From NCBI GenBank assembly GCA_023548195.1, contig JAJHZJ010000399.1, positions 7,817,100-7,881,099 of the forward strand: DNA of 64,000 nt. Direction: 5' to 3'. Source of the stretch: Bettongia penicillata ogilbyi. Taxonomy: Eukaryota > Chordata > Mammalia > Diprotodontia > Potoroidae. Positions within the stretch are counted from its first letter, which is position 1, and every line of letters starts with the position of its first letter. Below are positions 31,352-42,740 of this stretch, piece after piece. The notes beneath the pieces are model-generated. The model worked only from the letters and a program-made list of their open reading frames with translations, had not been told where the DNA came from and did no database searches. The position numbers were made by a program, and so were the translations under genes.

Positions 31352-33084
31352 TATTGCTGAATTTCTATGATCTCTTCTCCCTTTTAAATATATCCCATAA
31401 AACCCATTCTTATGGTCTAGAAAATGGGCACTTAACATAGGAATCCAGATATAGTGACAGTGACAAAAGAGTTGGTAGGGGGTAGTGGGAGTATGGGGAG
31501 AGAAAAATAGATTTTTAGTAACTCTGTACTTACCAGTGTAGCAGGTTCATGACAGACACTGAGTTCTCAATCCATTTCTTGAAAGTTCCTTCATAGTAAA
31601 GTTTGACTGTTTAAGAAAGAGATTTTACCAACTTCATAAGATAGAGAGCTCCAGTACTTCTCTTAAGGTTAAAAAAAGTTTTAGTTATTGTGGAGAATGT
31701 AGGATCATCAGCTCTGGATCATTGCCCTAAGTGATGCTAAAAGCTCACAGTTAATACCATCTTCCTTATTCTTTTAAAGTCAGGAATCTCAGCACCTATA
31801 GTGACTGAACAGTAAATGGGACTATTTCCTTGATGGTCTTTAACTTTGTAATAAATATTGTTTTAAAATATAGCTCTAAGAGCCTCAAGTGGACACATCC
31901 TAACTGCCTTCCCACCTCCCTCTAGACTAAATATGAACCCATACCTGATGAGACCAGTACTAAATAACTGGAGATACCTGGACCCAGGTTACATTTTGAT
32001 CTCCAGAATTCAATCATTTTTTTTATGGTAAACAGATAATAAATACAGCAGAATCTATTATTTCCCGCACCTTTCAGTCAACCATATGAACATGACGATG
32101 TGTTCTCCTATAGAGTATGATTTGGAAAAAAAATAAACTTGCCTGCTTCTTTCTTATATGTTCATCAAGGTTACACTTGATACAATATAGATTATTTTCT
32201 TATTTTCTTAATTTCTTAAAGTAATAATGTTCATGATTTTTCTATAACCATTGAGTATTTTCCATTCTATTGAACATCTTGAAACTTGATCATTTGGTCT
32301 CCTCAAAACCATGTTACTTTCAAAATGGACTTCCCTTGCCTATGCATGGTCTAGTCCAACTGCTCTTCATATCTGTTCTGCTTTTTGTGCCATTTCTACT
32401 TCTTATATGACATATCAAGAGTTTAGATGTGATGAACTGTCACTGATAGAGAAAATAGTTAGTTATAGTTATCATGACAAAACTTTTTGATTTTTCATGT
32501 TTGTTTTGGTCCTTCCAGTTTTATCATTAAATGCTCTCAAGACAATCAGGCTTTATTGGGTCTCACACCAAGCTTTCTGTAAACTTATTTTTCCCTTCAT
32601 AGCTTCTCACTGTTTTATGAGCAGACACTGCTCAAATTTTTCTGTCGTTTTCTCCCCATGAGATTTTGCTAATTGATATCCAAACCCCATGCTGCCTTGT
32701 CTGTCATGTGTCTCTGCCTGGAAAAGACATTGGTGTTTTTAAAGTAGTTTCTAGGTACTTCTGCTCTGCTCTTGTGGCAATTCAATGACTTTTGGGGAAA
32801 AAGAGAACAAGAAAGGTGTTACAAGCCTAAGGATGGGTAAATGATTTTTAAGAGACTGAAATTATAGGGCAAACTATAGAACAGTGAGCTTAACAGCCCT
32901 TTATGGGGAAGTTCTAAGATTTTTAATAAAAGAACATTTTAAGAGAGTTAAGGCAAGCAGTAGTCACTATCACCCTGTATGCATCCATAAAGAAAAAAAT
33001 TATGCTAGCAATAGTCAGTGTTAGACTGGGAAAATTCACAATGGAGAGAAATTTGGAATGTTGCTAATAAATTACTGAAGGAAG
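31352..33084. other. Unassigned DNA
   Basis: About 1.7 kb without a recognised gene or repeat. Confidence 0.35.
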
Positions 33085-33220
33085 CCATTAATAACATTTC
33101 CATATTTACCAAAATATCTAGAGCAGCATTTTTTGTGATTGCAAAAAATTGGAAATAAATTTGATGTTCATAAATTGGAGAATGCATAAAGCAATTGTGG
33201 TAACATGTGGTACATTGTAG
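33085..33220 (+). mobile_element. L1 LINE 3'-region fragment
   Basis: 'gcagcattttttgtgattgc', then 'aaaaaattggaaataaattt' and 'gatgttcataaattggagaa', aligns with the L1 3' region near 54535-54600. Confidence 0.7.
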
Positions 33221-33309
33221 TACACTGTATCTACTGCTCTGCTTGATTTCAACCCAATGGAACAAGATTTCCCTGTATCAGGTACCCCTTTCATCCCTCT
33301 CACATTTTT

Positions 33310-33409
33310 ATCTCTCCTTTTACATTAGATTATAAAATCCTTGAGGCCAGGGACAGTTTATGTTTTTATTAATTATATCCCCAGTGCTTAGCACTATAGC
33401 CTGGCATAT
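33310..33409 (+). mobile_element. L2 LINE 3' end, left piece of a split copy
   Basis: 'aaatccttgaggccagggac', then 'tatccccagtgcttagcact' and 'atagcctggcatat', is the L2 terminus. It resumes at 34893 after the RTE insertion. Confidence 0.85.
33400..33409. repeat. Target duplication, left copy, of the RTE insertion
   Basis: CCTGGCATAT is repeated at 34893-34902. It is part of the L2 sequence that the insertion split. Confidence 0.75.
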
Positions 33410-34892
33410 AGTTGGTTAATTGCTGTGCTTCATTCTCAGAGGACCAAGATGACATCACTATGTCAGAGTCAAGTTGTAATATGTCCAACTGTGGCTGATC
33501 AAATCAGTATGAGCTCAGAATGCTCTGCCACAAGTTGGGTACAAATAGGCCAAGTGAACATTTGGGGTGGGTTCTCTAAATTTGTGGATCTTGAATTTTT
33601 TTTGAGCTACTTCAATTCTGCTTTGCAAGCTATGCTGGGTGATCCTGTGCCAGTGTCTCCCATGTCACACAATCAATTCCAAAGTTCTTAAGAGATACCT
33701 TGAAAGTGTCCTTGTATCACTTCTGACCACCACGTGAGCACTTGCCACGTGAAAGTTCCCCATAAAATAGTCTTTAGGCAAGCATACATCTGACATTTGA
33801 ACAATGTGGCTCATCCACTGTAGTTGTGTTCTCTATAGTACAGTTTGAATGCTTAGCAGTTTAGTTTGAGAAAAGACGTCAGCGTCTGGTACCTTATCCT
33901 GCCAGGTGATCCTCAGAATCTTCCTAAGACAACTCAAATGGAAGTGATTCAGTTTCCCGGCATGGCGCTGGTAGATTGTCCAGGCTTCACAGGCATCCAA
34001 CAACAAGGTCAGCCCAACAGCTCTATAGACCTTCCGTTTGGTAATTAGTTGAACACCTTTTCTCTCCCACACTTTCCTTTGGAGCCTACCAAAAACTGAG
34101 CAACCTCTGTCGATGTGTGCATCAACCTCATTATCAATGTGTACATCTGTAGAAAGTATACTGGACTTTAGGAACCTTCATATCTTAAGGCACAGTGTGC
34201 CTTCAAAATTACCTATTTGTCTAAAGTTGTGATACTAGGAGTTTTACAGAGCAGTGGGATTTACCCATTAATTCTAATAAGATTGATCCCTGTTTCTACC
34301 ACCCTTAAAGGATTGCTGCTTCATCACTTGCCTGTCACTACAGGACTTTGAGATAGGTAAAAATGGTAAAATGGTAAGGGTGATGTCTTTTGATCCATAT
34401 ATAAATTGGACTTAAGTGAGACAGAGTTGCATGAATCTGTTAGCCTCTCTCTCTTCCAGTCATCACAGTTCAGTGACAGGACAGAATCAGGACAACTGGT
34501 GATAGTTTGAGATGTAGTGCATTACCTTGGCACCTTCAACGTTTAACCAAGTTCTAAGCAATCCACAACACCCGCTTCAGCTGCTTTGATGGCCAGTGGA
34601 CAAATTGTTCTCATTCTTCCATTTCACCAGGGGAAGTCTTATATGCTTGGGGTAGGCACCCTTCTAACTCACAGACAAATCTAAGATCACTTGGTTACTC
34701 TCAACTTCATGTAGCCTGTTTATCAAAACGGTTTAATGGGATGGATGTGGCCACGGTACATGTTCAGCTTCTTGGAGCAGCAGGTGACAGTTAGGTGGAT
34801 CAGATGGGCACCAATTGCGGAGAGTAGCACTGAAAGGGCTCAGCAGCCCTCACAGCAGAGGTAGGAGTCTTCCCTGAGCACACCCTATACTC
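33410..34892 (-). mobile_element. Rearranged RTE-clade LINE insertion
   Basis: Read on minus, the 3' tail (caattaaccaac) is at 33410-33424. The RTE C-terminal coding block lies at 34150-33440 with LNHFHLSCLRKILRITWQDK (open frame 34072-33833). Upstream on minus, 34600-34320 matches the module at 18190-18440 in the same orientation as the coding block. 34892-34650 matches the 17879-18115 module but in the opposite orientation. About 160 bases (34160-34320) are unassigned, and the reverse transcriptase centre is missing. The 10-bp duplication bounding the whole suggests a single insertion event with a 5' inversion plus internal loss, or later rearrangement. Confidence 0.8.
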
Positions 34893-34945
34893 CCTGGCAT
34901 ATGATAGGTACTTAATAAATGTTATTTGAATTGGAGTGGATGAAT
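34893..34945 (+). mobile_element. L2 LINE 3' end, right piece of the split copy
   Basis: 'ccctggcatatgataggtac' followed by 'ttaataaatgttatttgaat' completes the L2 begun at 33310. Confidence 0.85.
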
Positions 34946-35130
34946 GTAATAGAATATTATTGTATTCTAAGAAATTGCAAGAGTGATAAATACAAAGAAA
35001 CAAGGAAAGATCTACATGAATTGATGAAGAGTGAAGTAAACAGACAAAAAAAATATACATGATGATTATGAAATATAAATATAAATGACAATTACACAAA
35101 CAAAAAATCCACAGCAAATGTTGGAAATTA
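34946..35130 (+). mobile_element. L1 LINE 3'-region fragment
   Basis: 'gaatgtaatagaatattatt' then 'gtattctaagaaattgcaag' and 'gaagagtgaagtaaacagac' aligns with 54620-54720. Confidence 0.65.
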
Positions 35131-35304
35131 AGAGGAGAAGCAAGCATTTAAAGTAAAAAGAGTTAAAATAAAAATAAAAAATACTATGAGAGAACTTTCT
35201 CAACTCTCTCCTTTTTAGAGATGCAAGGTCTTCAGGTGTCATGCATTGCACATTTTCAGATTTTTTTTCAATATATTGATGTAATGTGATGACTTTTCCT
35301 TTTC

Positions 35305-35525
35305 TTTTGATCTGAGTTCAAATATGGTCTTAGACATTTACTAGTTTTGTGACCTGGGGCAAGTTATTTAACCTTATTCTTGCCTCAGTTTTTTCATCTG
35401 TAAAATGGGGATAATAACAACACCCACTTCATAGAGTTGTTATGAGGATCAAATGAGATATTTAGAAACAGCTTACCCTAGTGTCTGACATGTAGTAGGC
35501 ACTGTTTAAGTACTTATTCCCTTTC
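35305..35525 (+). repeat. MIR-like CORE-SINE
   Basis: The order is 'gagttcaaatatggtcttag' - 'ggcaagttatttaaccttat' - 'tgtaaaatggggataataac' - 'agttgttatgaggatcaaat' - 'gacatgtagtaggcactgtt'. It is nearly complete and has the L2-like tail that MIR shares. Confidence 0.85.
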
Positions 35526-35689
35526 TTTCCTTTTCCCCTTGTCTTTTTTTAATCTTTAAAAAATATTGTTTGTAATATAGGATAATTCTCTAGGAGAGGA
35601 AGGCAAAGGGATACCGGGGAAAATCATGATGGTATAAAAAACAAAAAAATCAATTAAAACTTACTTTAAAATGTTTAAAAAAACAAATC

Positions 35690-36650
35690 ATGCCAGATCA
35701 AACTTACTGCTTTTTAGGCAGGGTTTTTATATGGTTAGATTAGATAAATACCATACATGTGATATAACTAAATTTCAGTGAAGCATTTGACCAACTCTTT
35801 CATCGTATCCCTAATGACAAGGTAGAGACAATGAAATCTACATAATAGTACATTTGGGGGAATTTCAGAACAGAATAAATGCTTAGGCTCAAAAAGTGAT
35901 CATTAAAGAGTCCAAGTTAATCTGAGGGAAAGATCTTTAGTGAAATGTATGAGGAATCTGTCTTTGACCCACTTTAATGCAATAGCTTAACCAATGACAA
36001 ACATAAATGAGTGAAAACATGCATCATGCTTATCAAGTTTTCAAATGATGTAAAACTAGAAAGGAAAGCTACTGAAATTGAATTAAGACAGGATATAAAA
36101 GAATTATGTAATTGCTACCTATTAATAATATTAACTTAGACCATCAAGAATAAGAGAAGTGATAGTCTCTGTATGCTGTCCCAATCATGCCACATCTGGC
36201 CTACTATTTTTAGTGCTAGATATTATATTTTTGGAAAGATATTGACAAAATTGAAACATCATCAGGTGACAATAACCAGAACGCTACAAGAACTTAAAAC
36301 CCTATTCTGTAAGGATTAGCTGAAGAAACCTAGCTTGGAGAAGAAAAGACTTAGAAGGAAACATTAATATTCGAAAAGTTATTTTGAATATGGGAAAAGC
36401 TATTGTATGAAAGAGGGAATGTATTTATTTTGCTAAGTTCTAGATAGAACTCAATACAAGCAAAAAAATATTATAAGTTGCCCAAAGTGAAATGAGCTGC
36501 ATTCCATTAATTCATGATTACTTCGTCACTGATACTAGCCATAAGTTAAAGATTAGATAACCATATGACAGGGATTATGAAGGATTTCTGGTCAGGTATG
36601 AGTTAGACCATTAAGGTCCTTTCAATGGTTGATATTCTATGACTTGATAT
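35690..36650 (+). mobile_element. CR1/L3-type LINE, reverse-transcriptase to 3' end
   Basis: About 35765-36060 follows the CR1 reverse-transcriptase order: 'cagtgaagcatttgaccaac' (the SKAFDQL region), the catalytic loop area 'caagttttcaaatgatgta' (usually kfADDtK), and the stretch between. The 3' half (about 36160-36640) has 'tggcctactattttagtgc'-like and 'gcttggagaagaaaagactt' segments and ends 'taaggtcctttcaatggttg'. It has many frameshifts and no open frame. Old. Confidence 0.75.
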
Positions 36651-37139
36651 GGTGCCAGTCACTTTATCTATGGAAAAGCTTGAGTATTCTCCCAAACACT
36701 TCTAGGATTCACTTCTAAAAAGTCACAAAGACAGACTGACTGCCATCCACAGCATAGGAACTGCTCTTAAATCACTGACACAAATAGCAGTTTTCAGTAA
36801 GGAATTCAACTATGAATTGAATGGGGTCTAATTTTTAGTAAATGCTTGTTTAAGACCCTGAAGAAGGAGGCTAATAATGTTAACTAACCATTCTTCCAGA
36901 TTCCTCAGACTTTATTCCTATCTTAGGACCATTAGAAAATAGCCAGAAAAATGGCCCAAGAGCCAGAACTAATAGTAGGAAATAGGGGAAACAAACTACA
37001 GTGCATAATTAGAAGTGGAACAGGAGCAATATCATTCTTTTTTCTATATTATTCATTACACCTGCGCACATTTTGAATGCCTGAAAATTCTATTCTACTT
37101 ATCATGTGGGTATTTAATTTATAATGAGTCAAGCCTGGT
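36651..37139. other. Unassigned DNA
   Basis: No gene or recognised repeat was seen. Confidence 0.35.
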
Positions 37140-37350
37140 AGAGGAGGCACAAAATGGGTATTTTGGAAAGAATAGGTCTTGGGGTCAGGAAAACTGAATT
37201 TGAATTCTGGCCCTAACACAACTCTTTTACATCTCAATTTCCTCACCTATAAAATGAGGATGATAATAACTTCTGGGTACACAATACATTGTTATTAATG
37301 CTTTATGAACCTTAATATGTCATATAAATGTGTATTATCAATATTATTGT
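37140..37350 (+). repeat. MIR-like CORE-SINE
   Basis: 'cttggggtcaggaaaactga' - 'caatttcctcacctataaaa' - 'tgaggatgataataactt' is the usual order. Confidence 0.75.
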
Positions 37351-37604
37351 CACACCAGACTCAAAGTTTCTAATGGGCACTAGCACACAACATACTATAA
37401 TTTCAAATTTTTCCCAGCTTTTTATAGAACATATTTCTCAGTCCCTCTTATATGTTCACTGAGTTTAACGCTATTCCTTAACTTTTATAATGTATCAAGT
37501 ATGAGAAACATCAATATGAACATTTTTGCCTTTTATATAAGTGTAGTTGAAGGCTACAGTCCAGTTGTATATTTTGTTTATCAGTATCACTTACACAAGG
37601 ATCA

Positions 37605-37730
37605 TAGAGATTTAGACCTGTCAGGGAACTTAAAAGTCATTTAACCGAGCTGCCTCATTTTACAGGTCAGGAAATTAAGGCCCAGAGAGGATAAGTGACT
37701 TGTCCAAAGTTATAACAAACAGCCATGATA
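37605..37730 (-). repeat. MIR-like SINE fragment
   Basis: Plus 'gagctgcctcattttacagg' followed by 'ggaaattaaggcccagagag' and 'gataagtgacttgtccaaag'. Confidence 0.75.
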
Positions 37731-37778
37731 TACATTCTTCTTTGTATTCTGTGTTAGGAGAAGAAAGTTCCTCTGAGT

Positions 37779-38165
37779 CAGGGACTCTTAACTTTTTCTC
37801 ATGGACCAATTTGTTCATCTGACAAAGCCTATTGATTCCTTATCAGAATAAATGTTTTTAGTGCATTACATAAAATACTTAGAATTACAAAGGAAATCAA
37901 TTATTCCAAAATGTAGTCTGTAGACAGGAAGATCATGATCATGTATAACATAGCAGAGGATTTAGTTGATTTTGAAGTAATGATGAGCATAAATGATATT
38001 TCAAACTGACTATGATATAAGGTGTTATAAAAATATCTATGGTACCTACTGGTATAGCTGCAATTGTTGCTAAAATAATGGTAGTTTGTTACCTACATTC
38101 ATAATTGAAGGAAATTCTAAATTTCAGTTAGAGGTTAATGAAAATAAAGATTAATTTTTCATGCC
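37779..38165 (+). mobile_element. hAT-type DNA transposon remnant
   Basis: The terminus CAGGGACTCTTAACTTTTTC is followed by 'catggaccaatttgttcatc', 'ggattacaaaggaaa'-like text (37880-37900) and 'cattcataattgaaggaaat' (38098-38117). This is the order of a mammal-wide non-autonomous hAT family with ggttcttaacct-type inverted termini. The right terminus was not found. Confidence 0.6.
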
Positions 38166-38399
38166 CACTTTTTCATGAAATGAAGAAGTAAAAAGGGTAT
38201 ATGGGGTAAGTCTGTATCACCCCCATGCCTAATTAATTTATTAATTCCTTCTTCAAGTTAAGGGTTCTCTCTATTAAGGAGAGTTAAAATGCATCATCCC
38301 AGTCTACTGAGTCATTTAAAAACCTAAAATCCTTTGGAAAACCTGTGATGATTTAGTGTTCATAACATCTTTAAATGGAAAATACAGTAAGTTGATAGT
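38166..38399. other. Unassigned DNA
   Basis: Nothing recognised. Confidence 0.35.
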
Positions 38400-38409
38400 A
38401 AAGGAAGAA
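38400..38409. repeat. Probable target duplication, left copy, of the old half-L1-like element
   Basis: AAAGGAAGAA is repeated at 40665-40674. It is short and A-rich, so moderate support. Confidence 0.5.
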
Positions 38410-40664
38410 GAGGCAGAACCAAAATGGCAGGGTAAAGGCAAGTACTCACCTGCGCTCAACCTCTCCCCCCAAAATCCTCTAAATACCTTTTAAAAATGAG
38501 TCTAAACAAATTCTAAAGTAGAAGAACCAACAAAAATAATGAAACAAATTTCCAGCCCAAGACAACTTGGAAGTTTGGCAGGAAAGGTATGCTGCACCAG
38601 GGTGAGAGAGGAGTGTAGTCAGGCATAGGTCACACTAGCACAGCACAGCCCCAGCAAACCAGGCTTTGAGAGTGAATGAATCATCAGTGGCAGAGAATGC
38701 TTCTGGAGCTCTCAGACCATGGATGAGAAGGGGTCAGAAGGAGATTACAGGGTCTTTTGCTCCCACAGAGGCAGGACTCTGTTGCTTTGCCCATACTCCA
38801 ATCCAGGTCCTGAATAGCAGTCCCAGGGTGAGAAAGAGCACTAGCATAGAAAAGCTTGCAGCCACAGTGGAGGAGGGACCCTCCTCACTGTTCCATGGAA
38901 GAAAAGTTCTTATGATCACTCACAGACCAGAACACAGGGCAGAAGAGGAGCAAACACCTCTCCTTAGATCATAAAACCTTGGAAGAACTGAAAACTTACA
39001 GGTTTGTAGAAATATCTCTGAAAACAGCTGCACAAGCCTCCGGAAACTTGAGACATTGTGCCCTTCACCCTGGAAGCAACATCCTATTTTAATAAAATGT
39101 AAAAGTCTACTAATATGCTGGAAAAATAAGCAAACAATGGGAAAAAAATCTCTTATTATTGAAAGTTACTATAGTAACAAGAAGATCAAAACACCAAAAA
39201 CACAAAAAACATCAAAACACAAAGATAGCAAAGTCAAAGCTCCTATATACAAAGCCTGCAAGAAAAATATGAATTGGTCTAAGGTCATGGAAGAGCTCAA
39301 AAAGGATTTTGAAAATCAAGTAACAGAGATAGAGGGAGTAAATGGGAAGAGAAATGAGAGTGATACAAGAAATTTATGAAAAATGAGTCAATGGCTTGGT
39401 ATAGGAGACAAAAAAATACTGAAGAAAATAATACCTTAAAAAACAGACTAGGAAAAATGGTAAAATAGGTCCAAAAGCCACTGAGGAAAATCATGCCCTA
39501 AAAAGCAAAATTGGTCAAATGTAAAAGGAGGTCCACAAGTTGACTGAAGAAAATAATTCTTTGAAAATTAGAATGGAGCAAATGGAAGACAATGTGAAAT
39601 ATTTCATTGGATATGACCTGGAAAATAGATCCAGGAAAGATAATTTAAAAATTATTGGACTACTTGAGAGCCATGATCAAAAAAAAAGAGCCTCAACAAC
39701 ATATTTCAAGAAATTATCAAGGAAAACCTTTCTGATATTCTACAACCATAGAGTAAAGAAGAAATTGAAAGAATTCACCCATCACCTCCTAAAAGCAATC
39801 ACAAAATGAAAACTGACAAGAATATTTCAGAGTTACCAGGTCAAGGAGAAAAGAGCCAGAAAGAAATAATTTAAGTATGATGAAGCAACAATCAGTATAA
39901 CATTCAACCATTCTGTAGAGCAGTTAGGAACGATGCCCAAAGGGCTTTAAAACTCTGCATACCCTTTTACCTAGTAGTACCACTGCTAGGTCTGTATCTC
40001 AAAAAATATTTTTTTAAAAAAAGAAAAAGGATTGGTATATACAAAAAAAATGTAGTAACTCTTTTCTGGGAGTAAAGAATTAGAAGCTGAGTGGATGCCC
40101 ATCAATTGCGGAATGGTCAAACAAGTTGTTGTATGTGATTATGATGGAATGCTGTTGTACTATAAGAAATGATGTAAGTTGCTCTCAGAAAAACTTGAAA
40201 AGACTTGCACGAGCTGTTGCAAAGCAAAATGCACTGTATAAGTAATTGTAAGTAACAGCAATATTGTAAGATAATCAGCCATGAATAATTTAGCTATTCT
40301 CAACAAAATAATGATCCAAGACAATTCTGAAAGACTTATGATGAAAAATGCTCTCCATCCCCAGAGAAAGAACTGTTGTTTGTCTGAATAAAGATTGAAG
40401 CTTAGTTGTTCTTTTTTACTTTCTTTATTTTTCTTGACTTTTTTTCCTTGTCTATATTTGCTTTCACAACATTACTCTTGTAAATATGTTTTGCATATAC
40501 TACACTTGCATAACTTATATGGAATTGCTTGCCTTCTCATTGGAGGAAGGGGGAGAGCAGAAGGGAGAGAATTTGGAACTCAAAGTTTTAAAAACAAATG
40601 TTAAAAATTGTTTTTACATGTAACTGCAAAAAATGAAGTAGTAAGTAAAAGCTTAAAAAAGAAA
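38410..40664 (+). mobile_element. Older half-L1-like element: 5'UTR, ORF1 remnant and L1 3' end, no ORF2
   Basis: The start 'gaggcagaaccaaaatggca' is the marsupial L1 5' end. ORF1-derived sequence runs to about 39904. It then switches directly to an L1 3' region ('ccattctgtagagcagttag', later 'gcggaatggtcaaacaagtt') and ends 'gagaatttggaactcaaagt' plus an A-rich tail. Endonuclease and reverse transcriptase are missing. The join differs from the three HAL1-like elements, because here it falls inside the ORF1 C-terminal domain. A candidate 10-bp duplication bounds it, so it may have inserted in this short form, although later deletion is not excluded. Confidence 0.75.
39262..39904 (+). pseudogene. 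ORF1: Broken L1 ORF1 of the older element
   Basis: Recognisable pieces are MEELKKDFENQVTEIEG (start of the coiled coil, about 39288-39335), NNSLKIRMEQMEDNVKYF (about 39550-39606) and the RRM entry ENRSRKDNLKIIGLLESHDQ (about 39620-39680). Stops and frameshifts separate them. Homology ends at the equivalent of residue about 295 of the intact ORF1, where the sequence jumps to an L1 3' region. Confidence 0.85.
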
Positions 40665-40674
40665 AAAGGAAGAA
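40665..40674. repeat. Probable target duplication, right copy
   Basis: Partner of 38400-38409. Confidence 0.5.
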
Positions 40675-40961
40675 AGCTATTATTTGAATCTTTAACATGG
40701 TCTTATTTATCTCTCAAACCTTAACTCTTGTTAGCCAGAAGTGGAACATTTTTGTTTGTTATTTTCTGTGTATCACATACAGAAAAATTGAGAAATCAAA
40801 GAAATATTGAGGTTGCCTTTTAATAAAGACAAGAAAGTGAATTGTTATGGCACCTCTATCTGTAATATCTATGGGCTTTATAAAGTCCCCTTTCTTCCAT
40901 GGTGCTCTCTTTTGTATGCTATATTATTCTACAGTATTTTCTCTTTCTGTTTGTAATTAGC

Positions 40962-41070
40962 ACTGGAAAAGACCTCAGTGATAATACTCAGCAGGTATTA
41001 TTAAAGTATCTTAAAGGAAACTGAGGCCAAAGGAGGTAAGGGGATTTGTATAATGTGACCAAAAGTGGCA
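40962..41070 (-). repeat. MIR-like SINE fragment
   Basis: Plus 'actggaaaagacctcagtga' followed by 'aaggaaactgaggccaaagg'. Confidence 0.55.
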
Positions 41071-41880
41071 GAAATAGATAAGTTTTTCACTTGGTTGCTC
41101 TTACTGTGACTATACTGTCCTTGTTATCCTATTAGATATGCAGACTATCCTATTAGATACTCAGGACCATATTAGCAGCCTATGCTAATGAGCTTCCTAT
41201 ACCCTAGTCATGTTATTGCTGTCTTGCACATGATTCCCTAGGTGAACATCTAGGTTATAATAGAATAATTGAGAAGGAAAAGAATAAAACAAAAAAATGC
41301 AAAATTGTAATAAAAAAAAAAAAGAATATTGAGGTTGCAGGATGATTGAAATCCACTTTTAAGAGTCAAATGTACCCAATGTCCTTTAGCACTTGAGCAC
41401 AATGGGATCTTTTCACAGAGCAGGTTAATTGGCTAGTCTGAAGTGCACTGGTGTTATGTTTCACATGGCCTACATTGCCCTAGAAAGGGACAATTTGAGT
41501 TTTTGTGTTTTTTCACATCTGACTTCACACAATTTTATTATTGCTTTTCAAGGAGAATTATTCACTTTTTTAATGTATTCATTTGTATTTAAATGTAGAG
41601 ACTGTGAAACAGCTAAAGGAACTACAGCAAATTCTATCTTGGTAGAAAAAAAAAACATAAATTGATAATGAGCTATGGTTCACCCCACCTCCCAATGCTG
41701 ACTATACAGCACAAAGTAGTTTGCTTACAGAGGCACAACAGATAATTTGTAGATATTTAGATAAGCAAGCAATTAGGTTTGAATGAAGATCCACACATTC
41801 TTGTGAGTTTTTGAATCAATATAGGAGCATCCCAGGATGTGAAATTAGTACATATCAAAATATAATAGAGAATGTAAATT
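41071..41880. other. Unassigned DNA
   Basis: No gene or recognised repeat was seen. Confidence 0.35.
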
Positions 41881-42368
41881 TTGTAGCTAAAAGGGACTTT
41901 GTCTAATCCAATGATTCTCAAACTTTTTAGTCTCAAAACCCATTTGTACTCTTAAAAATTATTGAGGACATCCCAAAAAGCTCTTTCTATGTTAGTCTAT
42001 TGATATGTATTATATCATATATAATATGTATATTATATCATATATATCTTATATAGATACATAATTTACATATCTGTTGAGATGTACTATATTAGAAATT
42101 AAATAAGTACCACATCAGTAACTAAAACATCACATTATTATTTTGAAAATAATTTTGACTTTACAGATCCCTTGTAAGAGTCTTGGTACCCCCAGAAGTT
42201 TTCAGATCAAACTTTTAGAGCTACTGATCTAGTCTGTCTTTCTTTTTACAGATGAGGAAACTAAAGCCCTAAATTGCTATATAACTTGCCCAAGGTTGCC
42301 AAAGCAGTAAGTGACTGATAGAATTCAAATTCCAGAATTCTAACTCCAAATCTGTGTACTAGAGGCAA
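41881..42368 (-). repeat. MIR-like SINE split by a hAT transposon
   Basis: Plus 'gtagctaaaagggactttgt' (left) continues after the transposon with 'gatctagtctgtctttcttt', 'tacagatgaggaaactaaag' and 'gccaaagcagtaagtgactg' (right). The parts join into a normal reverse MIR. Confidence 0.75.
41909..42226 (+). mobile_element. Non-autonomous hAT DNA transposon with terminal inverted repeats
   Basis: This 318-bp element begins CAATGATTCTCAAACTTTTT and ends TCAAACTTTTAGAGCTACTG. The ends are imperfect inverted repeats of the CAGTGGTTCTCAAA type. The body 'cttaaaaattattgaggaca' and 'actatattagaaattaaat' matches a mammal-wide hAT family. Flanking 8-bp sequences GTCTAATC and ATCTAGTC agree at six positions, as expected for an old hAT target duplication. 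It carries no transposase. Confidence 0.75.
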
Positions 42369-42399
42369 CACACTATGGTATTAGTTGATGAAAACATAA

Positions 42400-42735
42400 G
42401 AGGTCAAGATTTCATATGTACAAAACTATTTTCAGTAGCACATTTTGTTGTCATGAATTACGGAAAACAAAGTCATTACTGGCCATTTAAGGAATGGTTG
42501 AACAAATTATATCATATGAGCACAAGAAACAATTTTTGTACTATAAGGAATTGTGAATGAGAAAGACTCAGATAAACCTTGAAATATTTACACAAAGTGT
42601 AGTTAGTGAAGTGATATAAGAACAAGGAGAAAAATCTTTATAGCAATAACAATATTATAAAGAAACACAATTTTGAAAGACTTAATAATCCTGATCAATG
42701 CAATGACTAATTATGACATCAGAAGAATGTGGTTG
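42400..42735 (+). mobile_element. L1 LINE 3'-region fragment
   Basis: 'gtagcacattttgttgtcat' then 'ggccatttaaggaatggttg' and 'cttgaaatatttacacaaag' aligns with the L1 3' region at 54540-54760. An open frame at 42375-42560 lies in it and is not a host gene. Confidence 0.65.
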
Positions 42736-42740
42736 CCTTA

